In this document: in pieces, positions 8,377-16,814 of the stretch
How positions within the stretch are numbered: the stretch's first letter is position 1
Layout of the letters: each line of letters begins with the position of its first letter
Source of the DNA: an uncultured Flavobacterium sp.
GTDB taxonomy: Bacteria; Bacteroidota; Bacteroidia; Flavobacteriales; Flavobacteriaceae
Reading direction: 5' to 3'
Assembly: GCF_963422545.1 (NCBI RefSeq)
Contig: NZ_OY730245.1
Span: forward strand, 124,001-188,000
Length of the DNA: 64,000 bases
Translations under genes and position numbers: made by a program
The notes under the pieces: generated by a model
What the model saw: the letters and a program-made list of their open reading frames with translations, nothing else
What the model was told of the DNA's origin: nothing
The model's database searches: none

Positions 8377-11286
8377 TTAAGAACCCAAGATGTATTCTAA
8401 ATTAACTTCGATTTCATCGTTAACATAACTTTCTTCTAAAAGAGAATCAGATAACAGCTTTTTGTTTTCCTGTAGTTTGATAATTTTTTCTTCGACGGTA
8501 TTTTTCGAAATAAATCGAATGACATTTACTTTGTTTAATTGTCCTATTCGGTGTGCTCTTCCAACACCTTGTTTTTCTGCAAAAGGATTCCACCACGGAT
8601 CTAAAAATAAAACATACGAAGCTTTGGTAATATTCAATCCGACACCGCCCGCTTTAAGCGAAATAAAAAATAACAAAGGCTCTTCTTTTTCCTGAAATAA
8701 ATTTACCTGCTGCTCTCTTTTCTTTGCAGGAGTTTCGCCTGTAATTTCACAATATGTTATTTTGTTTTCTTTACACCAATCCGTGTAAAAACTCAAATTA
8801 GTAACAAACGAACTAAAAATGATGGTTTTCTGTTTTCCTTTAACTAGATTTTCCAGATAATTAGTAACCGCGATATATTTTCCGGAATCAATTTCTGATT
8901 CCTGATCTACCATTTTTGGGTGATTGCTCAGTTGTCTTAACTTCATCAAAGTATTGATAATGCTAATTTTGTCCGGACTCGACCCATCTGTTTTTAATAA
9001 AAAGTTTCGAGCTTTTGATTTCTCTTTTTCATATAGTTTTTCCTGTTCAGGATCCATATCGCAATAGTAAATCTGCTCTGTTAATTCAGGTAAATCTTTT
9101 AAAACCTGTTCTTTGGTTCTTCTTAAAATATAAGGCTGAACAAGGTTTTTCAATTCAGATAAAACATCTTCATTCTGTTTTTTCTCAATTGGGATTTTAA
9201 AATTTTCAGCAAAAAAAGCATAAGTACCCAAAATATCCGGATTTATAAATTGCATTTGCGACCACAAATCGTCCAACGAGTTTTCGATTGGTGTACCACT
9301 TAAAGCGATTTTATGAACCGTATTTATTTTATTAATGGCTTTAAAAATTTTAGAATCCTTATTTTTAATGTATTGACTTTCGTCTAAAATTAAATAGCGG
9401 AAATTGTATTTTTCTAAAATTGAAATATCACGATGAATAATATTATAACTGGTAAAAATCAAATCTGACGATTCTAATCGATTCGCCAGTAATTTTCTAT
9501 CGTTGCCAACATATTGCATTTTTGAAAAATGCGGTGTAAATTTTGCAGCTTCGTTGTACCAGTTAAAAACCAGTGAAGACGGTAAAACGATCAGGGTTTT
9601 AAGCGGTTCTTTTTCGATAGTAGTTTCATTCTGGAACAAATCAAAATTGGTGGTTTTAGTAGTAAATCCTAATTGTTCCTGTACTGCAACCATAACGGCT
9701 AAAGTCTGTAATGTCTTACCAAGTCCCATGTCATCAGCAAGACAAGCGCCTAAATTAGAGTTAAAATGACCCAAAAGCCATTTTACACCGTCAATTTGAT
9801 AAGGTCTCAAAGTTGCTTTTAGCAAATCAGAAGAGATATATTCAGCTTTCTGAATTGGATTTACTTCGTTTTTGATTTCCGGAATTGCATCTAAAGCTGC
9901 AAAATTATTTTTACGTAAAAGTAGATTTCCATTTTCGGTTTTGGCCAATTTTGCCAGTGAACTATATTTGCTAAGCCATTCTAAAGGAATCAAAAAATAG
10001 TTTCCGTCAGGCAATAAAAACAGTCTCTCTTTGCTTTTTATATTCGGAATAATTTCGCTGAAATTAATCGTGTAATCCCCAATTGTAATGATTATTTTGA
10101 TATCAAACCAATCTTCTTTTGTTTCTCCTTTTGAAGTTGCAACGATATGATTTTGGGTAATGATTTCTTTGCTTTCCAGTTTTAAATTCTGGATTGTAAA
10201 TCCAATACTTTCGAGCTCTTCTTTACGATCAATAACGAATTGAATATTAGAATAAGGATCATGAATTTCGGAATCTGAATTCAATCCGAACAATTCGTTT
10301 TTGATTTTTATTAAACCAATTTTAAGTAATTTGTCTGTATATAAAACTTCATCAGAACTTCGTTTAAACTGAATTATTTTAGGTTCATTGATAATGCTAA
10401 AATCAACAAACGAATGTGTTTTTTTAGTTTTACTGGCATCAAATAAATATCCGTTATAGTCAAAATAAAGGTTAAGGTAATAGCAGTTTTTAAAGAAATC
10501 ATAAACAGGCTGAATCGTGCATGAAATAATTTTGTCGCGAAGTTCAATTTCGAAACCAGTTGCTTCAATGTCTATTTTTTTTGCTATTTCAGGAATGAAA
10601 TTCTTAAAATAATTGTCAACTAATTTTGAAGGTATTTCAATTGATTTTTTCTTTAAAAAAGGTGAAAGCTTTTTAGAATTGAGGTCCTTTAGCTGTCCTA
10701 ATTTTTTATCGATAATCAACCAGCCTGGCTCATCCAAAAGAATATCTACACTTTTATTCATTGGTAAAAATGAAGTTTCGTTTTCTTTTAAAGATAAGGT
10801 ATAAGTAATTCCGTCAGAGTGTTTGTTAAATTGAATTTGAGGTTCAAACTCTAACAGATTTGTATCGACTCTCCAGCGATAAAAATCCTTTTCGGCACTC
10901 ATATTAGCAGATAACGGAAATTGTTCTTTTACAATTAAATTGTAAAAGGATTCTAAGTTGAATTTTAAATGCTGGCGAATGGCAAACTCAATTTTGGAGT
11001 CTTTTTGTAAATCAGCAATTGTTTTTGCTGATTTGATTTTGGCACTGAATTTTTTGAAAATAAAGTCAGGCTTTAGAGAGTCGCAAGCTGTCAGTATTTT
11101 TTTGGTATTGGAATCTAAATTTTCAAAATCAATTCCAAAACTTTCAAGCACACCTTTTGTTGCTTTTTTGTCCAGATATTTTATTTCACTGGTATTTTCA
11201 ATAATATATGCTGTTGGGATATAGGTATTCAGATTTTTTTCAAAACTGATGTCAAAACAGAACTGAAATGGTTTTGTAGGTTCCAA
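8377..11286 (-). CDS. SNF2-family DEAD/DEAH-box helicase
   Basis: A 969-residue Swi2/Snf2 ATPase. The N-terminal half (1-480) is poorly characterised. The ATPase core has a Walker A DDMGLGKT near 516-523, the DEAH-type box DESQYIKN near 635, motif III LSGTPIENSLDDLW, and the C-terminal helicase lobe ending in WWNPFAEKQGVGRAHRIGQ near 895-915. Such proteins translocate on double-stranded DNA and remodel DNA-bound proteins. The bacterial role is not settled; RapA-like or repair roles have been proposed. The start is a TTG (MEPTKPF): an in-frame stop lies two codons upstream and there is no ATG for over 100 codons. It is not in a visible restriction or defence cluster. Confidence 0.9.
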   Translation of the reverse strand: MEPTKPFQFCFDISFEKNLNTYIPTAYIIENTSEIKYLDKKATKGVLESFGIDFENLDSNTKKILTACDSLKPDFIFKKFSAKIKSAKTIADLQKDSKIEFAIRQHLKFNLESFYNLIVKEQFPLSANMSAEKDFYRWRVDTNLLEFEPQIQFNKHSDGITYTLSLKENETSFLPMNKSVDILLDEPGWLIIDKKLGQLKDLNSKKLSPFLKKKSIEIPSKLVDNYFKNFIPEIAKKIDIEATGFEIELRDKIISCTIQPVYDFFKNCYYLNLYFDYNGYLFDASKTKKTHSFVDFSIINEPKIIQFKRSSDEVLYTDKLLKIGLIKIKNELFGLNSDSEIHDPYSNIQFVIDRKEELESIGFTIQNLKLESKEIITQNHIVATSKGETKEDWFDIKIIITIGDYTINFSEIIPNIKSKERLFLLPDGNYFLIPLEWLSKYSSLAKLAKTENGNLLLRKNNFAALDAIPEIKNEVNPIQKAEYISSDLLKATLRPYQIDGVKWLLGHFNSNLGACLADDMGLGKTLQTLAVMVAVQEQLGFTTKTTNFDLFQNETTIEKEPLKTLIVLPSSLVFNWYNEAAKFTPHFSKMQYVGNDRKLLANRLESSDLIFTSYNIIHRDISILEKYNFRYLILDESQYIKNKDSKIFKAINKINTVHKIALSGTPIENSLDDLWSQMQFINPDILGTYAFFAENFKIPIEKKQNEDVLSELKNLVQPYILRRTKEQVLKDLPELTEQIYYCDMDPEQEKLYEKEKSKARNFLLKTDGSSPDKISIINTLMKLRQLSNHPKMVDQESEIDSGKYIAVTNYLENLVKGKQKTIIFSSFVTNLSFYTDWCKENKITYCEITGETPAKKREQQVNLFQEKEEPLLFFISLKAGGVGLNITKASYVLFLDPWWNPFAEKQGVGRAHRIGQLNKVNVIRFISKNTVEEKIIKLQENKKLLSDSLLEESYVNDEIEVNLEYILGS

Positions 11287-11332
11287 GATTTAGAGATTTG
11301 GTTGGCGTGTAATTTGGGAATTTGGCTAAAAA

Positions 11333-11375
11333 TTAAAGAGTTTTCAAATTAGTAACTATTTTGAAAACTCTTTAA
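11333..11375 (-). terminator. Rho-independent terminator after the methyltransferase
   Basis: A perfect 16-base stem (11333-11348 with 11360-11375), an 11-base loop, and on the minus strand a run of five T after the stem. It ends the methyltransferase transcript before the SNF2 gene. Confidence 0.82.
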
Positions 11376-11379
11376 ATGA

Positions 11380-11400
11380 ACTTATATCACTTATATGGTA
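11380..11400. repeat. ATATAAG-type intergenic repeat, partial copy
   Basis: ACTTATATCACTTATATGGT is one arm of the larger inverted-repeat element seen complete at 15024-15138 and 22748-22831. Confidence 0.5.
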
Positions 11401-11404
11401 AGAA

Positions 11405-12178
11405 CTAATTTTCCTGTTTAAAGCAAAGCGGAATAATTTCGCCTTTTGCTAAACAATATTTTTCTACCAATTCTGGTGCAATTTTATTGGTGTAATCTTC
11501 TTCAATAACGATAAAACCAATGCTTCTTAATTTGTCGAAATAATCGCGGCCGTAAACACGAACGTGATCGTATTGTCCGAAGATTTTAGCACGTTCTTTT
11601 TGATCTGTAATCGAATCATCTGCAAAAGTAACTTCGCGTGATAAGTCTTGTGGAATTTGCAAAATCGCCATTCCGCCTGGTTTTAAAACACGATATAATT
11701 CTCGCATGGCTTTAGTATCGTCTGGAATATGTTCTAAAACGTGATTACATAGGATAACGTCATATTCATTGTCTTTAAAAGGTAAATTGCAGATATCTGC
11801 TTTTACATCTGCTAAAGGCGAAAGTAAATCGGTTGTAGTGTAATCTAAGTTTTTCTGCTTACGGAATCTTTTATAAAAAGCTTGTTCCGGAGCAAAATGC
11901 AGCACTTTTTTCGGTGCAGTAAAAAAATCAGTCTGATCGTTTAAATACAACCAAAGCAAACGGTGTCTTTCTAAAGAAAGTGTACTTGGCGAAAGCACAT
12001 TATTACGTTGTTTTCCATATCCGTAAGGCAAAAATGATCTAAAACTTCTCCCGTCAATAGGATCAGTATATTTAGTTCCTTTTAACGAAAGTGCCAAAAT
12101 CGGTCGGGCAACATAACTCAAACGAATTAATAATGGACGAGGTATTGTATTTAAGACTAATTTAAAAAGTTTTTTCAC
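11405..12178 (-). CDS. Class I SAM-dependent methyltransferase
   Basis: A 257-residue methyltransferase of the UbiE/Methyltransf_11 type. The core Rossmann region runs from VLHFAPEQAF through TTDLL and ADICNLPFKDNEYD to CNHVLEHIPDD and LKPGG, covering motifs I to IV. The N-terminal 60 residues contain a hydrophobic basic stretch that may dock on the membrane. The substrate is unknown; neighbours give no clue because the gene is isolated by a terminator downstream and repeat DNA upstream. A TAAATTTG promoter-like element at 12206-12213 lies inside that repeat. Confidence 0.85.
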   Translation of the reverse strand: MKKLFKLVLNTIPRPLLIRLSYVARPILALSLKGTKYTDPIDGRSFRSFLPYGYGKQRNNVLSPSTLSLERHRLLWLYLNDQTDFFTAPKKVLHFAPEQAFYKRFRKQKNLDYTTTDLLSPLADVKADICNLPFKDNEYDVILCNHVLEHIPDDTKAMRELYRVLKPGGMAILQIPQDLSREVTFADDSITDQKERAKIFGQYDHVRVYGRDYFDKLRSIGFIVIEEDYTNKIAPELVEKYCLAKGEIIPLCFKQEN

Positions 12179-12189
12179 GATTTGATGAT

Positions 12190-12250
12190 TTGAACACGAA
12201 TTTCACAAATTTACACGGATTAATGTGATGGTGAAATTTCACGAATCTTT
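12190..12250. repeat. CACGAATTTCAC intergenic repeat, copy 1
   Basis: Contains ACACGAATTTCACAAATTT followed by the reverse-oriented GTGAAATTTCACGAATC, so it can fold. Related copies flank the GxxExxY gene on its other side (12660-12702) and the map/DUF445 boundary (13583-13691). Confidence 0.6.
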
Positions 12251-12258
12251 GGTTTGGG

Positions 12259-12636
12259 TTAAAGTATTATTCTTTTATATTTAAGACTGTCTTCTCCAAA
12301 ATTAACCAGTAATCCCAGTTTGTTTTTTGAAGCAGCTAAGTAATTTAATGTTTGTTTTATTTCACTACTTGAGAGTGTCATAATTGCTTTTAGTTCCAAA
12401 ATAATTTGATCAAAAACTACAAAATCAGCAAAGTAATAACTGGATAAAATTATGTCTTTGTAAGCGATATTGTATTTCAATTCCCGACTATAAGGAATTT
12501 TATTTTTTTGAAATTCATATTCTAATGCGTCTCCGTAAACTTTCTCACTATGTCCTTTCCCTAAAATTTTATGAACTTCCATACAGATTCCAATAATTTT
12601 ATAAGACTCCTCTTTTAAATACAACTCATTCATCAT
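12259..12636 (-). CDS. GxxExxY protein, PD-(D/E)XK nuclease-like
   Basis: A 125-residue protein with the family signature G28-x-x-E31-x-x-Y34 (GHSEKVY). It also has a putative nuclease core: D71 in ADFVVF, then E81-L-K83 in ILELKAI, the acidic and lysine residues of PD-(D/E)XK folds (the family falls in PDDEXK_3). Family members are often present in several copies per genome; the biological role is unknown. The gene is a stand-alone unit bounded on both sides by copies of the CACGAATTTCAC repeat, which may mean the gene and the repeat travelled together. Either start of the MM pair could be used. Confidence 0.88.
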   Translation of the reverse strand: MMNELYLKEESYKIIGICMEVHKILGKGHSEKVYGDALEYEFQKNKIPYSRELKYNIAYKDIILSSYYFADFVVFDQIILELKAIMTLSSSEIKQTLNYLAASKNKLGLLVNFGEDSLKYKRIIL

Positions 12637-12659
12637 TATTCATCGTTCATTAGTGAAAT

Positions 12660-12702
12660 TTTCAGCAATCTATTATTTCGTGGAAATTAGTGAAATTAGT
12701 GT
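12660..12702. repeat. Degenerate CACGAAT-family repeat, copy 2
   Basis: Reads TTTCGTGGAAATTAGTGAAATTAGTG, an inverted, degenerate relative of the copies at 12190-12250 and 13583-13691. It sits between the GxxExxY start and the map stop. Confidence 0.4.
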
Positions 12703-13521
12703 TTACAAAACTAACGGCACTTTTCTGAATTCGTCTTCTTCATTGCTTTCGATTCCTAAAGCTTTATAGATGTATTGGAAAGTTGATAACAACTCCGGTT
12801 TTCCATCTATTAAAGCTACGTCGTGTTCGAAATGTGCACTTGGTTTTCCGTCAGCAGTGGTAATTGTCCAGCCGTCTTTATGTTGTTTGATGTTTTTTGT
12901 TCCCATATTAATCATTGGCTCAATTGCAACAACCATTCCTTCAACAAAAAGTTTTCCGCGACCACGTTTTCCGTAGTTTGGCATTTCTGGTTCTTCGTGC
13001 ATTTTTTGCCCTAAACCGTGACCAACCAATTCACGAACAACTCCGTAACCGTGAGATTCGGTATATTTTTGAATCGCATTTCCAACATCTTCTACGCGAT
13101 TTCCTGCTTTAAATTCTCTGATTCCTACATAAAGAGATTCTTTAGTTACTTTTAGAAGTTTTTTAACTTCAGGAGCAACTTCTCCAATTTCAAAACTGTA
13201 AGCATGATCACCGTGATATCCATTTTTGAATGCACCACAATCTACCGAAATAACGTCGCCACTTTGCAATGGAATATTATTCGGGATTCCGTGTACAACC
13301 TGAGAGTTTGGACTCATACAAAGTGAATTCGGGAAATCATATAATCCCAAAAAACTTGGAACTGCACCGTGATCACGGATAAATTCCTCAGCTAATTTGT
13401 CCAAATATAATGTGGTAACTCCTTCTTTAATTTCAGAAGCAATCATTCCTAATGTTTTAGATACGATCAAAGCACTTTCGCGCATTAATTCGATTTCTTC
13501 ACGTGATTTTACAATAATCAT
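12703..13521 (-). CDS. map: Methionine aminopeptidase, type I
   Basis: Removes the N-terminal methionine of nascent proteins after deformylation. The 272-residue type I enzyme has all five metal ligands: D94 (SVDCGAF), D105 (YHGDHAY), H168 (LVGHGLGQ), E201 (AIEPM) and E232 (HFEHDVAL). H77 in QVVHGIP and the H175 region complete the active site. Here it is not next to secY or infA, its place in many genomes. A TACTTTTG promoter element lies at 13542-13549, giving a short leader. Confidence 0.97.
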   Translation of the reverse strand: MIIVKSREEIELMRESALIVSKTLGMIASEIKEGVTTLYLDKLAEEFIRDHGAVPSFLGLYDFPNSLCMSPNSQVVHGIPNNIPLQSGDVISVDCGAFKNGYHGDHAYSFEIGEVAPEVKKLLKVTKESLYVGIREFKAGNRVEDVGNAIQKYTESHGYGVVRELVGHGLGQKMHEEPEMPNYGKRGRGKLFVEGMVVAIEPMINMGTKNIKQHKDGWTITTADGKPSAHFEHDVALIDGKPELLSTFQYIYKALGIESNEEDEFRKVPLVL

Positions 13522-13541
13522 AATTTCGGATTTTCAGTTGG

Positions 13542-13549
13542 CAAAAGTA
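13542..13549 (-). promoter_or_regulatory. Predicted -7 promoter element of map
   Basis: Minus-strand TACTTTTG, a full TAnnTTTG match about 20 bases upstream of the map start. Confidence 0.5.
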
Positions 13550-13582
13550 CGATTTTAATATTATTTTTTATTTAAAATTTTC

Positions 13583-13691
13583 GCCACGAATTTCACGAAT
13601 TTTCACGAATTAATTTTGTCTAAATTTTAAAGACAATGAAATTCAATATTTAAGCGCAAAGTTTTTAAAGAAAAATTCGTGAATTCGTGGC
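13583..13691. repeat. Palindromic CACGAATTTCAC element, complete copy
   Basis: The outer ends, GCCACGAATTTCACGAATTT from 13583 and AAAATTCGTGAATTCGTGGC up to 13691, are inverted repeats that match except for one extra T. About 65 bases of AT-rich DNA lie between. The shape is that of a short palindromic mobile or REP-like unit. It lies between divergent map and the DUF445 gene, and the farthest-upstream frame opening of that gene falls inside it. Confidence 0.65.
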
Positions 13692-13749
13692 AAAACGACT
13701 TGGGATAGCGTTTTACATTACTATTTGGCAGAAAAGCTGTAAATTAGTA

Positions 13750-15024
13750 ATGGCTAAAACTACTGAAATTATGGAAACGTCTATAGATCAAGAAAATATA
13801 TCTAAAAAGAAAGCTCTGAATAAAATGAAGAGAAATGCTTTGGCGCTTTTAGGTGTTGCGGTGGTTCTGTTTACAATTGCCATTTATTTTAATATTCCAA
13901 TTTTAAAAGCTTTTAGCGAAGCTGCAATGGTGGGTGGAATTGCCGATTGGTTTGCAGTTGTAGCTTTGTTTCGTCATCCGTTAGGAATCCCGATTTGGCA
14001 CACGGCAATTATTCCGACTAAGAAAAATGAGATTGGTGAAAATCTGGGAAATTTTGTTTCAGAAGAATTTCTGAATCGCGAAAAACTGGAAATAAAAATA
14101 GAGGAATTCAATTTTGCTACAAAAGCTTCTGAATGGATTTCGCATGACGAAAATGCCAATAAAATTGCCAATTTGGTCGTGATAAATATTATTCCGGGAA
14201 TTTTAAAAACAATTAATGATGAAGATATAAAACGGTTTATTCATGTTCAGTTTAAGGAAAAAATAGAAACTGTAAATTTTGGAGATTGGATAGCAATGGC
14301 GTTAGAACCTTTGCAAAAAGGAGAATTAAAAGATCAGTTACTAACCAATGTTTTAGATGTTTTATGCACAGAATTAGTCGAAAATAAAGATTTGATCCGG
14401 AAGAAAGTAAAAGAATCGACACCTTTTTTGAGTTTTGGCTTAGCCGATAAAAGTATTACAGAAGGTGTTTTTAACGGACTTTATGAGTTTTTAAATGATG
14501 CCAAAGATCCTGAAGGTATGATTAGAGTTAAGATTGATGAGTATGTTTATGATTTTCTGGACAAAGTAAAAAACTCTGAAGAAATGAGAATTAAGATCAA
14601 TAATTTGATTCTTGGTTTTGTAGGTAAAAAAGAAGTTCAGGATTATATAAACGGAATCTGGGACGAAATAAGAGAGTCTATTACTGATGATCTTGATAAA
14701 GGAGATGATTCGACCATTAAAAAAAATATTGCAAGTTTAATTCAGGATTTTGGGAAAGGGATTAAAGAAGATCCTGTAATGATTGACAAGATAAATAATT
14801 TCATCAAACATGATTTACTCTCAATTCTTTTAAACAATAAAAAAGTGATTGGAGATTTGATTTCGTCAACGGTAAAAAGCTGGGACGGAAAAGAGGTTTC
14901 TGAAAAATTAGAATTAGAAATCGGTAAAGATCTGCAATATATCAGAATCAACGGAACTTTAGTTGGAGGACTTATTGGAATTGTAATTTATGGCGTTGAA
15001 CAGCTCTCTCATTTTATTTTTTAA
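13750..15024 (+). CDS. DUF445 domain membrane protein
   Basis: A 424-residue protein of the DUF445/YjiN family, function unknown. It starts with a short polar segment (MAKTTEIMETS) and one or two N-terminal membrane segments (ALALLGVAVVLFTIAIYF and the family-typical VGGIADWFAVVALFRHPLG). A long helical region of about 330 residues follows, and a C-terminal hydrophobic anchor (INGTLVGGLIGIVIYGVEQL). The signature GGIADWFAV and the HTAIIPTKKNEIGENLG segment place it in the family. The ATG at 13750 is preferred; a start at 13687 would lie in repeat DNA. The ATG at 13771 is also possible. Confidence 0.88.
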   Translation: MAKTTEIMETSIDQENISKKKALNKMKRNALALLGVAVVLFTIAIYFNIPILKAFSEAAMVGGIADWFAVVALFRHPLGIPIWHTAIIPTKKNEIGENLGNFVSEEFLNREKLEIKIEEFNFATKASEWISHDENANKIANLVVINIIPGILKTINDEDIKRFIHVQFKEKIETVNFGDWIAMALEPLQKGELKDQLLTNVLDVLCTELVENKDLIRKKVKESTPFLSFGLADKSITEGVFNGLYEFLNDAKDPEGMIRVKIDEYVYDFLDKVKNSEEMRIKINNLILGFVGKKEVQDYINGIWDEIRESITDDLDKGDDSTIKKNIASLIQDFGKGIKEDPVMIDKINNFIKHDLLSILLNNKKVIGDLISSTVKSWDGKEVSEKLELEIGKDLQYIRINGTLVGGLIGIVIYGVEQLSHFIF

Positions 15025-15138
15025 CCATATAAGTTATATAAGTAAATATAAATTGGTTTAGTTATAAAATAAAAAACCATATAAGCGATAAGAGTTAAAA
15101 GACTAAAGCTTAAATAACTCATATCATTTATATGGTTT
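15024..15138. repeat. Inverted ATATAAG element between convergent genes
   Basis: The left end CCATATAAGTTATATAAG and the right end CATATCATTTATATGG are imperfect inverted repeats, about 75 bases apart. It fills the gap between the converging DUF445 and gpmI genes and may act as their terminator. Related copies are at 11380-11400 and 22748-22831. Confidence 0.6.
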
Positions 15139-15156
15139 AAAATAATTTAAGTGTTT

Positions 15157-16674
15157 TTACAAAAGCGAATGACAACTCATCGCGTTTGGCTGCTGCACTC
15201 CCATTAATTCTAAAATAGTAGGTGCAATGTCACCAAGAACACCATTTTGGATATTTTTTAATTCTTTGTCAACCAAAATAATCGGCACTGGGTTTGTTGT
15301 GTGTGCTGTATTTGGACTTCCATCAGGATTAATCATTGTTTCACAATTTCCGTGATCGGCAATTACGATTGTAGTATAATCGTTGGCAAGAGCCGCTTCG
15401 ATAACTTCTTTTACGCAAGCATCTACAGCTTCACAAGCCTTAATTGCAGCGCTCATGATTCCAGTATGACCGACCATGTCTCCGTTAGCAAAATTTAAGC
15501 AAACAAAATCAACGTTGCCTTTATTCAATTCAGGAACAAGAGCATCTTTTAATTCATAAGCGCTCATTTCTGGTTGTAAATCGTAAGTTGCTACTTTTGG
15601 AGAGTTTCTTAAAATACGGGATTCACCTTCAAAAGGAGTTTCTCTTCCGCCAGAAAAGAAAAATGTCACGTGTGGATATTTCTCTGTTTCGGCAATACGA
15701 ATTTGTTTTTTACCTGCTTTTTCTAAAACCTCACCAAGAGTTTCTGTAATATTATCTTTATTGTAAACTACTTTTACGTTTTGGTACGTTTCGTCATAGT
15801 TTGTAAGCGTTACATAATACAAGTTTAGTTTGTGCATGTTTTGCTCGTGGAAATCTTGTTGCGAAAGCGCTTCTGTAAGTTCACGGCCTCTGTCTGTTCT
15901 AAAGTTGAAGAAAATAACAACATCATCTTCTTCAATAGTTGCCAATGGTTTATCGTTTGCATCAACCATTACGATTGGAGCAACAAACTCGTCAGTAATG
16001 TCATGTGCATAACTGTCAAGCATGCTTGCAACTGCATTTTTAGATGGAGTTCCAATAGCATTTACTACTAAATCGTAAGCTAGTTTTACACGTTCCCAAC
16101 GTTTGTCACGATCCATAGCGTAGTAGCGACCAATGATCGAAGCAATTTTTACAGGAGTATCTTTGATATGATCTTCTAAATCCTGAATGTATTTTGCTCC
16201 TGATTTAGGGTCAACATCACGACCGTCAGTAAAAGCATGAACAAAAACTTTATCTAAACCATATTCTTGTGATGCGTCAATTAATCCACGTAAGTGAGAA
16301 GTATGAGAGTGAACACCTCCATCAGAAACTAATCCTAAAAAGTGTACTTTTTTATTGTTTTCTTTAGCATATGTAAAAGCGTCAATAAGCACTTGTTCTT
16401 TGGCAAGTGTTTTATGTGCTACTGCTAAGTTTATTTTGGCTAAATCCTGATATACAATTCTTCCGGCACCAAGGTTCATGTGACCAACTTCACTGTTTCC
16501 CATTTGACCTTCAGGTAAACCTACGTTTAATCCGTCAGTTCGAAGTTGTGCGTTTGGGTAATTTTTATACAGGCTGTTTATAAAAGGAACATTTGCATTG
16601 TCTATTGCAGATACTTTAGGGTCAGGAGATTTTCCCCAACCGTCTAAAATCATTAGAATTACTTTTTTATTCAT
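15157..16674 (-). CDS. gpmI: 2,3-bisphosphoglycerate-independent phosphoglycerate mutase
   Basis: Interconverts 3- and 2-phosphoglycerate in glycolysis and gluconeogenesis, using two Mn ions and a phosphoserine. The 505-residue enzyme has the metal site DGWG at 11-14, the phosphorylated serine S61 in GQMGNSEVGHMNLGAG, the substrate region AFTDGRDVDP, and the second metal cluster in IVIADHGNCE with a later NTAHTTNPVP. The start is MNKKVILMILDGWG at 16674; the upstream MAYLCKKLKM does not fit. A TATCTTTG promoter element lies at 16691-16698. Confidence 0.97.
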   Translation of the reverse strand: MNKKVILMILDGWGKSPDPKVSAIDNANVPFINSLYKNYPNAQLRTDGLNVGLPEGQMGNSEVGHMNLGAGRIVYQDLAKINLAVAHKTLAKEQVLIDAFTYAKENNKKVHFLGLVSDGGVHSHTSHLRGLIDASQEYGLDKVFVHAFTDGRDVDPKSGAKYIQDLEDHIKDTPVKIASIIGRYYAMDRDKRWERVKLAYDLVVNAIGTPSKNAVASMLDSYAHDITDEFVAPIVMVDANDKPLATIEEDDVVIFFNFRTDRGRELTEALSQQDFHEQNMHKLNLYYVTLTNYDETYQNVKVVYNKDNITETLGEVLEKAGKKQIRIAETEKYPHVTFFFSGGRETPFEGESRILRNSPKVATYDLQPEMSAYELKDALVPELNKGNVDFVCLNFANGDMVGHTGIMSAAIKACEAVDACVKEVIEAALANDYTTIVIADHGNCETMINPDGSPNTAHTTNPVPIILVDKELKNIQNGVLGDIAPTILELMGVQQPNAMSCHSLL

Positions 16675-16690
16675 CATTTTTAGTTTTTTA

Positions 16691-16698
16691 CAAAGATA
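16691..16698 (-). promoter_or_regulatory. Predicted -7 promoter element of gpmI
   Basis: Minus-strand TATCTTTG matches TAnnTTTG and lies 16 bases upstream of the ATG, so the leader would be only about a dozen bases. Confidence 0.5.
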
Positions 16699-16814
16699 AG
16701 CCATTTCTAAAATGTGAACGAGAGCATTGTTACAATTTACGGTTAATAAAATGAAGCCTATTAAAAAATAATAATTTAGTTGAAGAACGCTAAAAATTTT
16801 AAAATTAATTCACG

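Noticed and set aside
12770..13112. Plus-strand open frames opposite map
   Set aside because: They are complementary shadows of the well-supported map gene, with no family resemblance and no independent start signal.
13687..13749. Upstream start for the DUF445 protein
   Set aside because: The 21 extra codons lie in or just after the CACGAATT palindrome and do not resemble a DUF445 N terminus.
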